Source: Globodera rostochiensis
Lineage: Eukaryota; Nematoda; Chromadorea; Rhabditida; Heteroderidae
NCBI GenBank assembly: GCA_018350325.1
Contig: JAEVLN010000002.1
Coordinates: forward strand, 2,088,288-2,152,287
DNA: 64,000 bases
Reading direction: 5' to 3'
In this document: positions 32,241 to 43,100 of the stretch, piece by piece
Layout: every line of letters starts with the position of its first letter
Position numbering within the stretch: the first letter of the stretch is position 1
Notes under the pieces: model-generated
What the model was told of the DNA's origin: nothing
Database searches by the model: none
Seen by the model: only the letters and a program-made list of their open reading frames with translations
Position numbers and translations under genes: made by a program

Positions 32241-34429
32241 TCATTTTGGTGGTGGTGCTGCTCCCGCCGAGCTGCTGAACGCGTAGCAGGATATTCCGTT
32301 TCCGTTGGCTTGACAAAATTGGTCGGTGTGCACAACAAAAGAGAACTCGGAGGCACCGCAGACCTTACAAAATTTTGAAAAAACAATTTTTTTGATGAAA
32401 AAAAACTTATAATTTTTTTTTAATTTGGACGCCTGCGCAGTCAAATACCAAATTTTTTTGTTTTTTAAAGTCGAAAGAACGGTGTGTGCTTCCGGGAGTT
32501 TTCGCGCTCATAATTTGATTATGGCTTCCATTTCGAACCTCCAAATTCAAACAATTTTCCAGAAAAATATTTTTTTCCATTGACAATACTATTTTTTTCA
32601 GAATTGGCAAAAAATTTTGTTTAGAATTGTTTGATTTCATTTTTTTAAACAAAATTTCCCTTTTTTTAAACAGAAACAGTCGGAGGACTTTGGGACTGAC
32701 TGACCACGTTGACCGGTGCGCCCATTGCCTGTTCGGCGGCCACTTGAATTCTGCGCTTCGAACTCTCCAAGTCCGTGAACATATTCTGCAAAAACAAAAC
32801 AACAAAAAATAGGGAAATTTTTCAAGTTTTTCAAGAAAAAAAAAGAATTTTTGCATTTTATTCAAACAACCTCCAAAATTGCGCTCTCCAGCACGCGACT
32901 GTTACATTTTGGTTCGACCGCAAATAGTTTTGGTGGCGGTGGGGGCGCTTCGCCCCCGCCAAAAAGCTCTTCCCAAATGGCACTTCCAAACGATGCCGTC
33001 CGCGCCCCGTGGGCTCTGTGGTGTTTGTTTTTTGTTTTGATTTGTTTTGGCTTTTTTTCTGATCAAAATTTCTTCTTCTTTTTTTTTTTTTGATCTTACG
33101 CCTTCCTTGATCAGTTTGTTTTTTTGTTATTGTTTTGAGTACTATTTACTGAACGGCACCCAGCTCGTTCCCCACCCCCAGCGGGTACCCACGGAGCTCG
33201 GATACGCCTCTACGCACGAGTTATGAAGAATATTTTTAGGGGTTTAAAGCCATTTTTATAGAGGGGAACGAGTTGGGTAAAAGGGAACGAGTTGGGGGTG
33301 GGGAACGAGTCGCCCTATTTTCTAACCTCCCGGCAATTCCGGTCGCACGGCAAGTTGTCTGTACACAATTGCAGCAACAATCATTCTTTGGGGAAGATTT
33401 AAACGCGTTTTTTGTTGTTTTTATTTGAAATTAAAATTGCCCAACATCATTATTTCCCTCCCCCCTTACCTGGGTGCCGATGAGTGGAATGCCCGCAGGG
33501 CGTAGTACTGCCTGCGGGGGTTGGGGTGGAAGGGCAATGAATGCGGGCAGCGCCGGAAGCGATGGGAGTGGTGGCGGCGGCGCTTGTCGGGCGGGAATGG
33601 GGGCAGGGCAGGGTTCTGACGCGAGGAATGACGGGGGTGGAGGGGGGGCGGGTGATTCGATTTCAAAAAGTGCCAAAAATAGCGTCATTTTTTATTTTTT
33701 GAATATTGAATTTCGAGAATTTTCTCGTTCACAAAACTTTGCTAACTGACCTGGTCTCGGGCACACCGGCGGCGGCGGGCATTGTGCCGGCGGTGGACAA
33801 ATAAATGCGGCGGGTGGGGGAGGCTCAAACGGAAACAAAGAAAATTTTGGAATTCCACCAGAGGGATAGCCTACCCTCGGCGGTCTCATTGGCACTGGCA
33901 CTGGCATTGCCATAGGGCATGCCGGCATCGGTGGGCACTGAAGCAGTTGTGCCTGGGGCATTAGCATCTGTGGGGGCGGCACCGGCACCGATGTCAGCGG
34001 TGCCGGTGCGGGCGGCACTGAAATACAGGCGCATGGACGACACAACTGTATAGGAAAATATGTTTTTTTTAAACGAAATTTTGGACTGTAAAATTTTGAA
34101 TTGTTTTTTATTTCACTTTTTTCCATCCGATTTTTGCTCCAAGCCACTTTTGGTTAGGGTATGTAGTTAAATTTTCAATTTATTTCGGGGAAGAGAAATT
34201 TGTTTTTAATTTTGCTAAACAGTTTTCGGAAAATTAATTTTGTTTTTTGTTTTTTGTGGAATTTTTCATGAACTTGGTCATTATTGTTTTGCGATGCGCT
34301 CGCTGACTGTTGCACGTTGAGCTGCGTTTGTTCAACGCCGTTGGCGGCGTCCCGGTGAGCAGCAAACAAAATCAGAAAAAAAATGATTGCTTTGCTTTGC
34401 TGGCCAAGTTGTTGTTGTTGTTGTTGCAT
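32241..34429 (-). CDS. Predicted secreted proline-rich, cysteine-containing protein
   Basis: Seven minus-strand exons join in frame to 325 residues: 34429-34274, 34045-33751, 33615-33470, 33358-33327, 33015-32871, 32785-32705 and 32363-32241. The start MQQQQQQLGQQSKAIIFFLI is followed by LFAAHRD, a plausible signal peptide with an unusual poly-Q head, so export is inferred. Exons 2 and 3 encode a Pro/Met/Ala-rich region with CRPCACISVPP and CPPPPVCPRP. Exons 4 to 7 encode a more ordered part (TTCRATGIAGRAHGARTASF, then SRVLESAILE and FTDLESSKRRIQVAAEQAM). The C-terminus VCGASEFSFVVHTDQFCQAN ends APPPK. I do not recognise the family. The 32-base exon 4 is supported by phase alone and the acceptor of exon 3 is inferred, so these are the weakest points. 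A hairpin repeat lies in intron 4 (about 33166-33312). Confidence 0.65.
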
Positions 34430-34910
34430 TTGTTCTCAAAATAAAATTTTATGAAAACAGAAAATAAGAGAAATTAAATAATAATAATAATAGGAAAAGC
34501 TTTTGGATTTATCTGCACCTACTAAAAGCTGCCTTATTTGGCTAATGGGGAGACAAACAAACACCTCCTCTTCCTCTTACTCTCCTCCCCCGCTTCTGAT
34601 CACTTTTGCTTATTATGGCGATGATGGTCTTCTGATCGGGCGGTTTTGGGGATGAGTTTCCTTTTGTTGAAGTGGTTTCTGCTGCTTTAAGTGTGCGCGT
34701 TGTGTGTGTGTGTATGGGTGTGTCTGTTTTGCTCAAGGCCATCACGATGATAGGCAAACATTTGCTTATGCGCCGCCGCCTTAGGCAAAATGGAATTTTG
34801 GGAAAAAAATCGGTTCAAGGGTTGGCGGCGCTTGAAACCGAGCCGAACAAATTAATTTCGCTCCCGTTCTGAATCCCCCCTCCCCCGCCCGAATCCCCCC
34901 ACGGCCAAAA

Positions 34911-35087
34911 CTTCCCGAATTCCCTCAACGTCTAAGCCTAAGCTTGGTCTAAGCTAGGCTTAGACCTAGGCCAAGCCTAACGAATCCCAACCCAGGGTGG
35001 CTTAGGCCTAAGTTAGGCTTAATATTAGCTTCAGTACGGGACTGAATCAGCCATCGTGGGGGGGGGGGGGGTTCAGACCGGTAGCCA
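34911..35087. repeat. Dispersed repeat with TTAGGC/GCCTAA palindromes, copy A
   Basis: The block opens CCCTCAACG, runs through many TAAGCCTAAGCTTGG and TAGGCTTAG units, then GGTGGCTTAGGCCTAAGTTA and GTACGGGACTGAATCAGCCA. It closes with poly-G and TTCAGACCGGTAGCC. A second copy with the same start and end is at 49927-50113. Related TTAGGTTTAGGCCTGAGCC sequence lies near 312-345. The family is unknown to me. Confidence 0.85.
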
Positions 35088-35219
35088 TTAATTGTGTTTG
35101 TTTTTGAGTTCAAAAAAATTTCCATTTTTAGTCTTCACATTCTGCTGGCCTCGGGCCTTCTTGTGCCATTTGGACGTCGCCGCCGGCGGGCTGCCCGGAA
35201 GGCATTTTGCAGGGCAACA

Positions 35220-36398
35220 ATGGCACTTTGGGAATGGTTCAATCGGCGCCGTCTGGCCATTCTTGTTGGCCTTCTGATAACGTAAAAAATAATAAAAAAA
35301 TTCTTTTTTGAGGGGGAAAAAAATGTGTGGCCAATTTTTTTCAAGCTGTTCTTTGTTCATTCTACTCTTCGAGGAATACGTTGAGGACAGCATTGTCCAG
35401 GCGGACAAGTTTCTTCGTCGTCAGCCGAGCAACAATGTGTTTAAACAAATTGGAAAAATTTAAAAAAGAAAATTAATTTTTCAAATTTTCAGCCCCCTCC
35501 TCCTCCTCATCCAATTTGTCCGAGCAGCAACAGTGACGGCGCCGGCGGCGGCGACGCCAACAAGAGTGCCACCATTTTTGCCACACTCTCTCAGCATTGC
35601 CAACGGCGCAACGACTTTGAGCTCAATGCTTTGCAAACGGGTGAGAAAACATATGTGCCAAATTGTCGTTAAAGGATTACACGCGACAATTGACATCTCG
35701 TCGACACTAGGACATATTGTCGACAACTGACACTTTTTTATTGCTTATTATTACGCCCAGATCAGTCAAGATCTCGCCGGAAATTCTTTGAGATCTCGGG
35801 CCAACATCATCGAGATTTTTGGTTGCACTCTCGCAGTGGTCCTCAAGTCCGGGCGAGGGCTCTGTCCCAGTAATAATTGTTGTTGTTTTACAGTGTCTGT
35901 CGACAAGTCGTCCGTCGATAAGAAAAATGTCTCTCTGTTTTTGGGAATTTCATTGAAATCCCGCCCACCCAGAATCTTTTTTAAAATTTATTTTGGTAAA
36001 TCAATAAAAAGGGCACGACGACAGGAAGGCCCGGTAGTGGGGAAAACGACAATTAATAAATTATTGGATAAAAAAAAGACAAATATTTTGTCGGGCGGAC
36101 CTTTTGTCGTTTGTTTTCCTCACTACCGGACCTTTTGTCCGATTTTTGCTTACCGGACATTTTGTCCGCCACTAACCGGACCTTTTGTCCGATTTTATTT
36201 TTTGCTTACCGGACATTTTGTCCGTCGGACCCTTTGTCCACCACGTACAATAAATAAACAAACAATTATGTAGTTTATGTTTTTTAATTTGCAGATCATT
36301 GCCGTCCCACCGGCTATTTCGACGTGTACACCTGTCCATCTGCAGAATACAAAGTCGACAATGCCACAAAATCACAGCACACCATAATTTACAAGTGA
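35220..36398 (+). CDS. Small type II membrane protein, unrecognised
   Basis: Four exons (35220-35281, 35346-35436, 35493-35640, 36295-36398) give 134 residues. MALWEWFNRRRLAIL leads into one hydrophobic segment (about residues 12-29), and the basic NRRR before it predicts a cytosolic N-terminus and an outside or lumenal C-terminus. The ectodomain has the acidic EEYVEDS, a proline run, Gly-rich linker and four cysteines (HPICPS, QHCQRRN, DHCRPTGYF, YTCPSAEY), with NKS and NAT as possible N-glycosylation sites. A TTTTGCAG acceptor ends eight bases before the ATG, suggesting trans-splicing. Intron 3 (35641-36294) contains repeats of CCGGACCTTTTGTCCG. Function unknown. Confidence 0.72.
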
Positions 36399-36733
36399 AA
36401 ACAAATATTTTTAGCAATTCCATAAAAAATTAGATTTGTTTTGTAATCATTTTATTTTCAAAAACAATCCAATCCAAATTACAAAACTGATTGGTACTTT
36501 TTCAGTTCGGCACATCTTCTCAAAAAAATTGTTTTTTTAGGGATAATTTTGGACGAGAAACACAAATCTGACATTCATTTTGTCGAATATTTATTGAATT
36601 TCAAACCCGAATTCGAACAAATTAAATTGTTTTTCCCCTAATGGACAAATCTCAACAATTAGGCATCAGTCCTCTTGAGTAGATCAAATTATTCGATTTA
36701 CGGGTGGACAAAGTTGATCAGACGCCATTCTTG

Positions 36734-37165
36734 CAGGGAGGCCAACTCAACTGCGGTAAAATATGGCAACCGGCTCCAAAAATATGGCATTTTTATGGCA
36801 TCGAGGGGTCAAAAATATGGCATTTTTATGGCAGTTTTCTTAAGGAATTTTCAAAAAAGCATTTGTTTTTTTGAGAATTTTGCTTCAGTTCTGGGGGGAA
36901 GGGTTCGGCGGTGCCGATAGGCGCCGCCGAGAAAAATTTGAATTTTTTACTCAATTTGTTAACAGATTTTCAACCAAAAACTTCAAATTGTAAGAATCAA
37001 AGAGCACTTTTTCGGGAATTCTCATTTTTCCCGTAAAAAATGAGAATTTTTACCAAAGTCAAAAATATGGCAAAATTATGGCAAGTGTGAAAATATGGCA
37101 AACAATAAGGCAAATTCCCAAAATTATGGCATTTGCCTTAAAAATAAGGCAATTTGGCCTCCCTG
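36734..37165. mobile_element. Complete hAT-type MITE, 432 bp
   Basis: A perfect 12-base inverted repeat, CAGGGAGGCCAA and TTGGCCTCCCTG, is flanked by the exact 8-base duplication CATTCTTG (36726-36733 and 37166-37173). Subterminal ATATGGCAATTTTATGGCA motifs are repeated on both sides, as expected for transposase-binding sites. The GC hairpin is at 36905-36930. There is no coding capacity. Confidence 0.94.
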
Positions 37166-37263
37166 CATTCTTGTAGAAACAAAATTTGAATCCGAATTCG
37201 GGTTCGAACTTTGGCATTCTCTATCCAAAGTATCCCTAAAAAAGGTGAAAATAATTTTCTGAA

Positions 37264-37590
37264 ATAAAAGTCGTAACACAAATTTTAGGCCCTGTTTGAG
37301 CATGTCTCGTGAGCGGGAGAGCGTCTCCTTTTCGAATTTCAAACTCGAATTCGAACAAATTAAATTGTTTTTTTTTTGTCTAATGGACAAATCTCAACAA
37401 TAAGCATTAGTGAGTCCTCTTGAGGAGACAAATTAATTGATTTACTCTATCCAAATTATCCCAAAAAAGTGAAAATAATTTTCTGAAATAAAAAAATCGT
37501 AACGCAAAATTTTTCAAAAAATTTTTTTAGGCCCTGTTTGAGCATGTCTCGTGAGCGGGAGAGCGTCTCCTTTTACATGTTCACCGTGGC
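37264..37590 (+). repeat. Local tandem duplication that copied the start of a small ORF
   Basis: TTTTAGGCCCTGTTTGAGC followed by ATGTCTCGTGAGCGGGAG occurs at about 37285-37332 and again at about 37525-37564. The upstream AAATTAAATTGTTTTT, CTGAAATAAA and TCGTAAC stretches are repeated with it. The first copy runs only about 30 bases into the ORF before the repeat restarts, so it is a dead fragment. An older copy of the left part begins near 36598 and is split by the transposon at 36734-37165. Confidence 0.85.
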
Positions 37591-37726
37591 CTCACTCGTC
37601 AGCGCTCTGCTGGCCGCACTGCTTGTCCGCTGGCGTCGTGAACTGCTCGAACGGCGTGCGTTCGGCTCCTCTTCGCAATCGTACGCCCGTCTGTTGTTGG
37701 CCAATGGGACGGGGGGCGGCGATTGA
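37544..37726 (+). CDS. Short single-span membrane ORF, 60 residues
   Basis: An ATG 13 bases after a T-rich TTTTTTTAG acceptor opens a single-exon frame. MSRERESVSFYMFTVASLVS is followed by ALLAALLVRWRRELLERR, and the frame ends ANGTGGGD. One membrane segment (about residues 10-28) with a basic patch after it predicts C-terminus inside. The ORF is GC-rich against AT-rich surroundings, as true exons are here. It could instead be a terminal exon of a longer gene or the downstream cistron of the gene at 35220-36398. I recognise no family. Confidence 0.5.
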   Translation: MSRERESVSFYMFTVASLVSALLAALLVRWRRELLERRAFGSSSQSYARLLLANGTGGGD

Positions 37727-40144
37727 GAAAGAAAAATGCCAACATTTTGAAGAACGACGGGTTTAAATGATAAACATTTTTTTTCAAAACATTTTTGATG
37801 CATAAACAAGCAAAGAATTTATTTTATTATACTAACTATATTTATTTAATTCTTTTTACTGCTGCATCTTAATGTTTTGCATGTTTCGGGCGGTCGGCGG
37901 GAGAGCTTGTTTTAATAAAATTTGGTTGTTGGCTATTAATTGAAGCTAACATTAAGCTAAAGCTGGGTGAGCGGACAAGTTTATAAAGTTTAAAATTTCG
38001 ATTTGCGGGGGGGGGGGGAGAGGTTTGGCCATAACTGCTTTGAAACTTGTCTGATGTTAATTTTTCAATCGTTTTTGTTTAAACTTATTTAATTATCCTC
38101 AATTATGCTTCGGATTGCCGTCGCCATTTAGCCATGCTTTCTCTACTCTTTGGCCCGTGGGGGCTAAATTTTTAGAAATTTTTTTTTTGTTTTCAGGATC
38201 TAATGAGCTAGGTAGTTTCTGTTTAAGTTTCATGGAATTTTGCCAAATTTTAAAATTTTTTGGCGTAGTTTTTACTGTTGAAGACACATTTTCAGTATCT
38301 TAAATTTCGGAAATCGGGGAATTCCGAGGCCTCAAAAAAAAATCGGAATTCCGCCTATCCCTGCTGTACCTGTTGAATTCAAAAGATCCGCAATCCCAAA
38401 AAGGTCGCAATTTCCAATTCTTTTATTAAAATTCTTTTTTTTCAACTTGCTTTCAATTCGCGTTCACAAATCAGCTCTGGTGCGGACGGGTTCGAGCGGG
38501 ACGGGTGCAAACAACCAATTAGGGATGCTCGAGAGTTTAAATTTACCAAGAGTCGAGACTCTCGAGACCGAGAAATGACCTCGAGACCCAAAAAACCCGA
38601 GAATTGGCTCTAGAACCGAGACTCTCGAGCATCCCTACAACCAATTGTTTTTTTACAGTACACTTGTCTGTTCCAACACCGCGGTTCATCCACACCCACG
38701 ATATTTCTCGATTTGTGAAACCTTTTTTGTAGAGCAATTGAAGACCAATCAAGATTTCGACCGAGAATCTTGGTGAGCCAAATTTCATCGATCAAGATTT
38801 CGATCGAGAATCTTGGTGAGCCAAATTTCATCGATCGATTTCGATTGAGAATCTTGGTGAGCCCAAATTTCATCGATCAGATTTCAATCGAGAATCTTGG
38901 ACAAATCTCGATCGAAAAGTACCGACAATTTTGATGAAAATCTTGATCGTCCTTGCTCTACTAAACACCCTCTCCCAAACACTCATAATTTTCTAACAAT
39001 TTTTGTACAATAAATAAAAATAAAATATATTTGTTATAATTAATTATAATAGTTTTTTCAGAGACTCATTCTCTTCACGATGTTTTTGCTGTGTTAGCGT
39101 TGGCTTCATCATTTGGCAAAGCAAAGAACGCGTAACCATGCACTCAAACGTCGTGTCAAACTCAACCATGCTTAACTTCATGAGTTAACGTTTAAATCAT
39201 TCAAACTGATTTTTTCCAAAATTCTCCAAGCTTCACCAAATTTTGCTAGGGGTAAGAGGGGATAGATATGGTGTCTGACCATGCGCTGTCTGCCGCATGG
39301 TTATTTTTTTGAATTAGTGGTCAAATGGCATAAATTTTGGCGCATCGTTCATTTTCGTGAAAATCACCCAAAACGGCTCCCCCCTAGCTTATGCACTATG
39401 GGTCAAGCCCAGCAGAAGAGAAAACCCCCTGTACTATCTCGCTTTTCCCTTTTATCTCTAACATGTTCTCTTCATTTGGCGTTCTCTCTCACCTTTTTTA
39501 ATAATATTTTGACCATCCCGCACTTCGCTCTGGAAAACTTTTTTTTCCTCTGGCCGATTCTTCTCAAATTCACCATCTCTTGAGAACAAAATAAGGAATT
39601 TTTTAATCGTTTTTTTATTTGATATAATCGCTCAATTCATGAGTCATAGTCAAAAACGTTCAAAATTTTCAGACCAAATTTTTTCAAAAGTCTCCAAACT
39701 CCACCAAATTTTGGTAGGGGTAAGAAGGGAGCACTAGAAGCATGTCTGCAAAATTTGGTCAAGAAATATAAGCATTAGCCTATGTTACAAGGTCCCGAAA
39801 ATCGAAATAAAATTCAATGGTGGGGGATAAAGTGTCTGACCATGCGCTGTCTGCCGCATGGTTATTTTTTTGAATTAGTGGTCAAATGGCATAAATTTTG
39901 GCGCATCGTTCATTTTCGTGAAAATCACCCAAAACGGCTCCACCCTAGCTTATGTACATTGTTTCACTTTTTGTGAATTGTTTACATTTTTTTGTCAGAT
40001 GAATTCGAATGATATTTTTTATTGCATTTTTATTCCATACCGATTTTTTCTGCTATTTTGAAGTGCATTTTATGCAAAAAATTTTTTTTGCTCGTTTAGA
40101 CTGTGCATTTATTGTGTATTTACCTATTTACTTTTGTTGTGACA
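37727..40144. other. Intergenic, repeat-rich
   Basis: No gene was recognised. It contains the element at 38521-38636 and three to four copies of a roughly 50-base unit (GATCAAGATTTCGATCGAGA, then ATCTTGGTGAGCCAAATTTC) at about 38745-38900. A block of about 120 bases beginning GTGTCTGACCATGCGCTGTC occurs twice, at about 39271-39400 and 39833-39955, and a shorter relative lies near 60403-60440. A second copy of the GACCATCSCGCACTTCGCTC block is at 39508-39590. Confidence 0.6.
38521..38636. mobile_element. Mutator-like MITE, 116 bp
   Basis: A 16-base inverted repeat, AGGGATGCTCGAGAGT and its complement, is flanked by the exact 10-base duplication ACAACCAATT (38511-38520 and 38637-38646). The interior is CGAGACCGAGAAATGACCTC-type sequence, also found in the related, more decayed copy near 3632-3765. 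Confidence 0.88.
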
Positions 40145-43100
40145 ATGTCGTCCACGGTTGCTAAGCCAAAAGAACGTCAATTTCAGGTTTGAATTATGCT
40201 GATTTTTTATTTTGAAATTGAACAGAAAATGCCTAAAATTGCAAATTGAAGACAATTTTAATTTTGAATGGTACAGGAAATCGCCTAAAATTGCAAATCT
40301 TAAGAGTGGTGCCCCCCCCCCTCATTTTTCAAAATAAAATTTGTTTTCAAAGTTGTTTAAGATTTTTTAGGGGTATTCGAGGGTGTAGAGTTCGAAGTTG
40401 ATCAATTTTAAACCCCGGACCCGAATTCGAACATTTCAAAAATTATCATTTCTGGCCTAAAAATTGTTCAAAAAGCACAAAATTGCATCGAATAGACAAG
40501 CACTGATCGAATTCATGCTTTTTGAATGATTTTGTCTGTGAAATTTAATTTTTAGAATTTTTGAATTAAAAAAATTATTCGAATTTGGGTCCGGGGATTC
40601 GAAATTGGTCAAAATGGAGGTCAGATTCGGACTCTACATCCTCGAATACCCCTAGTTTTAAAAAAAATTTGGATAAAAAGGGATTTCCGAGGGGGGGAGG
40701 GTTCAGGGGTGTAGAATCCGAATCTGAGTTCTCCATTTCGTCCAGTTCCGGACCCGAAACTCGAACAATTTTTCAAAAATTCATTAAGTTCTGTTGGTTT
40801 AGGCCAATTTTCAAGAAGTAAAAATGCTTTTTTTTCAAATTAATAATTCCGGGGCTGAGTTGGCCATTTTTTTCAAATTTTTTTCCCTGTCGGAACCCCA
40901 ATTCTTAAGGATCGCCATGAGAGTTCTGCTGGTTTTAGTCAATTTTCTCAAAAAAAAAAACAATTTTTTTTTCTCCAAATTAATATACTTCCGGGGGCGC
41001 TGGGTTGGCCATTTTTTCCCCAAAATTTTTTTAGGTTGTGCCGGTGCCGGCGGTGTTTACCCGGGGCCGTTGGGAGTGCATTGACTACAAGGACACGGGC
41101 GGCACGCCGTGGCCATGTCCGGTGGCCATCGACAACAACAAAAACGAACAGCACCAGATAACCATGGTTTCGTAAATTTGAAATATTTATAAAAAAAAGT
41201 AGAGATCGTCCAAAAAAAAGGCAAAAAAAGAAAAAGAAAAGCTTTCTTCCAAAAAAAGAAAACATCTATTTTAAGTTCTGAATTTGCAGAATTTTTATAA
41301 TATTTTTCTCTGGACCTGGATTCCTGGGCTGGATTTTTCCTGGACCCAGCAGTTCCAGTGGAGCCTTGATCCCAAGGACGTAGCCAGGGGGGGGGAATCC
41401 CCCCCCCCCGAAAACTTTTGCAATTTTCTTAACAAATTTCCATCAAAAAATCAAAAAAAAATTTTCCCGGCGACGCCTATCGGCACCGCCGGGCCGCTCC
41501 GCTCAGATGGGAATGCCACCTGAGCGTGGCGCTCAGATGGATCACCCCCCCTCCCCCCGAAATTTTTTTCTAGTTACATCCCTGCCTGCTTGACCCTGGA
41601 TTTTGTTCAGGAAATCAGGTTTAGGTCCGGAATGCCTAGGTCCAGGATTTTCAAAAATGTCTGCTTCTCTATTAAAAAGAAATTTTGGTTTTTGTTTTGT
41701 TATGTGTAGATTGGCGGAATGTTCAAATTTGGACGCATTTTTGCTTAAATCAAATTGAAATTCACGACATTTTGAATTTCTGACCGTCCCGACATCATGA
41801 AAATTCCTGGACCTAATTTCTTGGACTCTGTCTCCATGAAAATCCAGGCCGGGGGGGGGGTCGGGAGGGGCTTCAGAACGTCCAGGCCGGGCGCTCTACA
41901 CAAAACAAATTCTCGAATCAAAACAAAAAAAAAACAGTGCCTGCCGACCTTCTTTTTTGGCATTTAAAAAAAAAAATTTGTGTTGTTGTCCACAGGTTTC
42001 TGTGCCTCCTCCTCCTCCTCCTCCGGCGTCATCGTCGAGCTGTTCACCGTCCTCGTCCGCGTGCGGTGCCGGCGCCGGTACCACCACTTTGACGCCTTCC
42101 CAGCCCGTACACGCTGCGGCGGTCACCGCATCTTCAGCAATGATGACGACGACGACGGCGCCGGCGGGGAGTTGTGCCGCAATGACATCGGCGATGGCAT
42201 CAAATGGCGGTGGTGGTGCCGCTCCGTCCGCGCAATTGTTGTTGGGTACGCATTTGTTTTGTCAGAATTCAGCAAAAAAATTTGTTAAAAATTCAGGGTT
42301 TTTGACAGCAAAATTCAGTTTTTTAAATGTGTTTTTTTTTGTGGCTAAATCTCGCTTTTAAAAAACAAAATTTTAAAAAATTGCGTTTAAAAACATTTGA
42401 ACACGGAAATTGTGAGTAAAAAGCTAAGCTGTGTTTGTTTTTGTTCACAACATAAGTTTGGTTGAGAGGGTCGGCAGGTGCCGATTTGGTCAAAAAATTG
42501 CCAAAAAAAAAACGCAAATTTTTTCGTTTTTTGAGCAGTGGGAAATTCGTAAAAAATTTTTCACTATTCTGGTTTTTTTGGTGAAAAATTCATATAGGAA
42601 AAAGCATCGGGTATCGGATTTTGCCGGAGCAACCCGGCTCCAGATCAGCACAAATTTAAAATCAAGCTCACTTGCGACCCCTGGGGGGGGGGAGGGAGGG
42701 CTGGGGGTTTGACGATTATTTTTTTGTAGAAAATTGTAGAAAATATTCTGATTTTTGAAGAGGGGTGGATCCGTTAGCAGGGGGCTGGAGACCGGACCCG
42801 GGAAGCCATGGAAGGAACAGAAAAATTTTTTTGTGTCCCTAAAATTTGAAAAACAAAAAAAACAAATAAATTTTTTGCGTAAATCCAATAATTTCAGAAG
42901 GCATTGCTTTGCCGCCGCCGCCGCCACTGTTGTCGTCCGTCGCCGCCTCGGCGGTCTCTGCGAGCAGTACACCGGTCGCCGAGACGACACCGCCTCTGTC
43001 CACGGCGACGTCGACGGCGGTGCAGCAACAACAGCAGCAGTCGGTGAGTGAAACAAAAAAAAACTTTAAAAAGCAAAAAAATTTTTTTTTTTTTTTTTTG

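Noticed and set aside
33474..33749. Plus-strand Gly-rich open frame (GGAMNAGSAGSDGSGGGG)
   Set aside because: It is antisense to proline-rich exon 3 of the minus-strand gene, whose splice phases are consistent.
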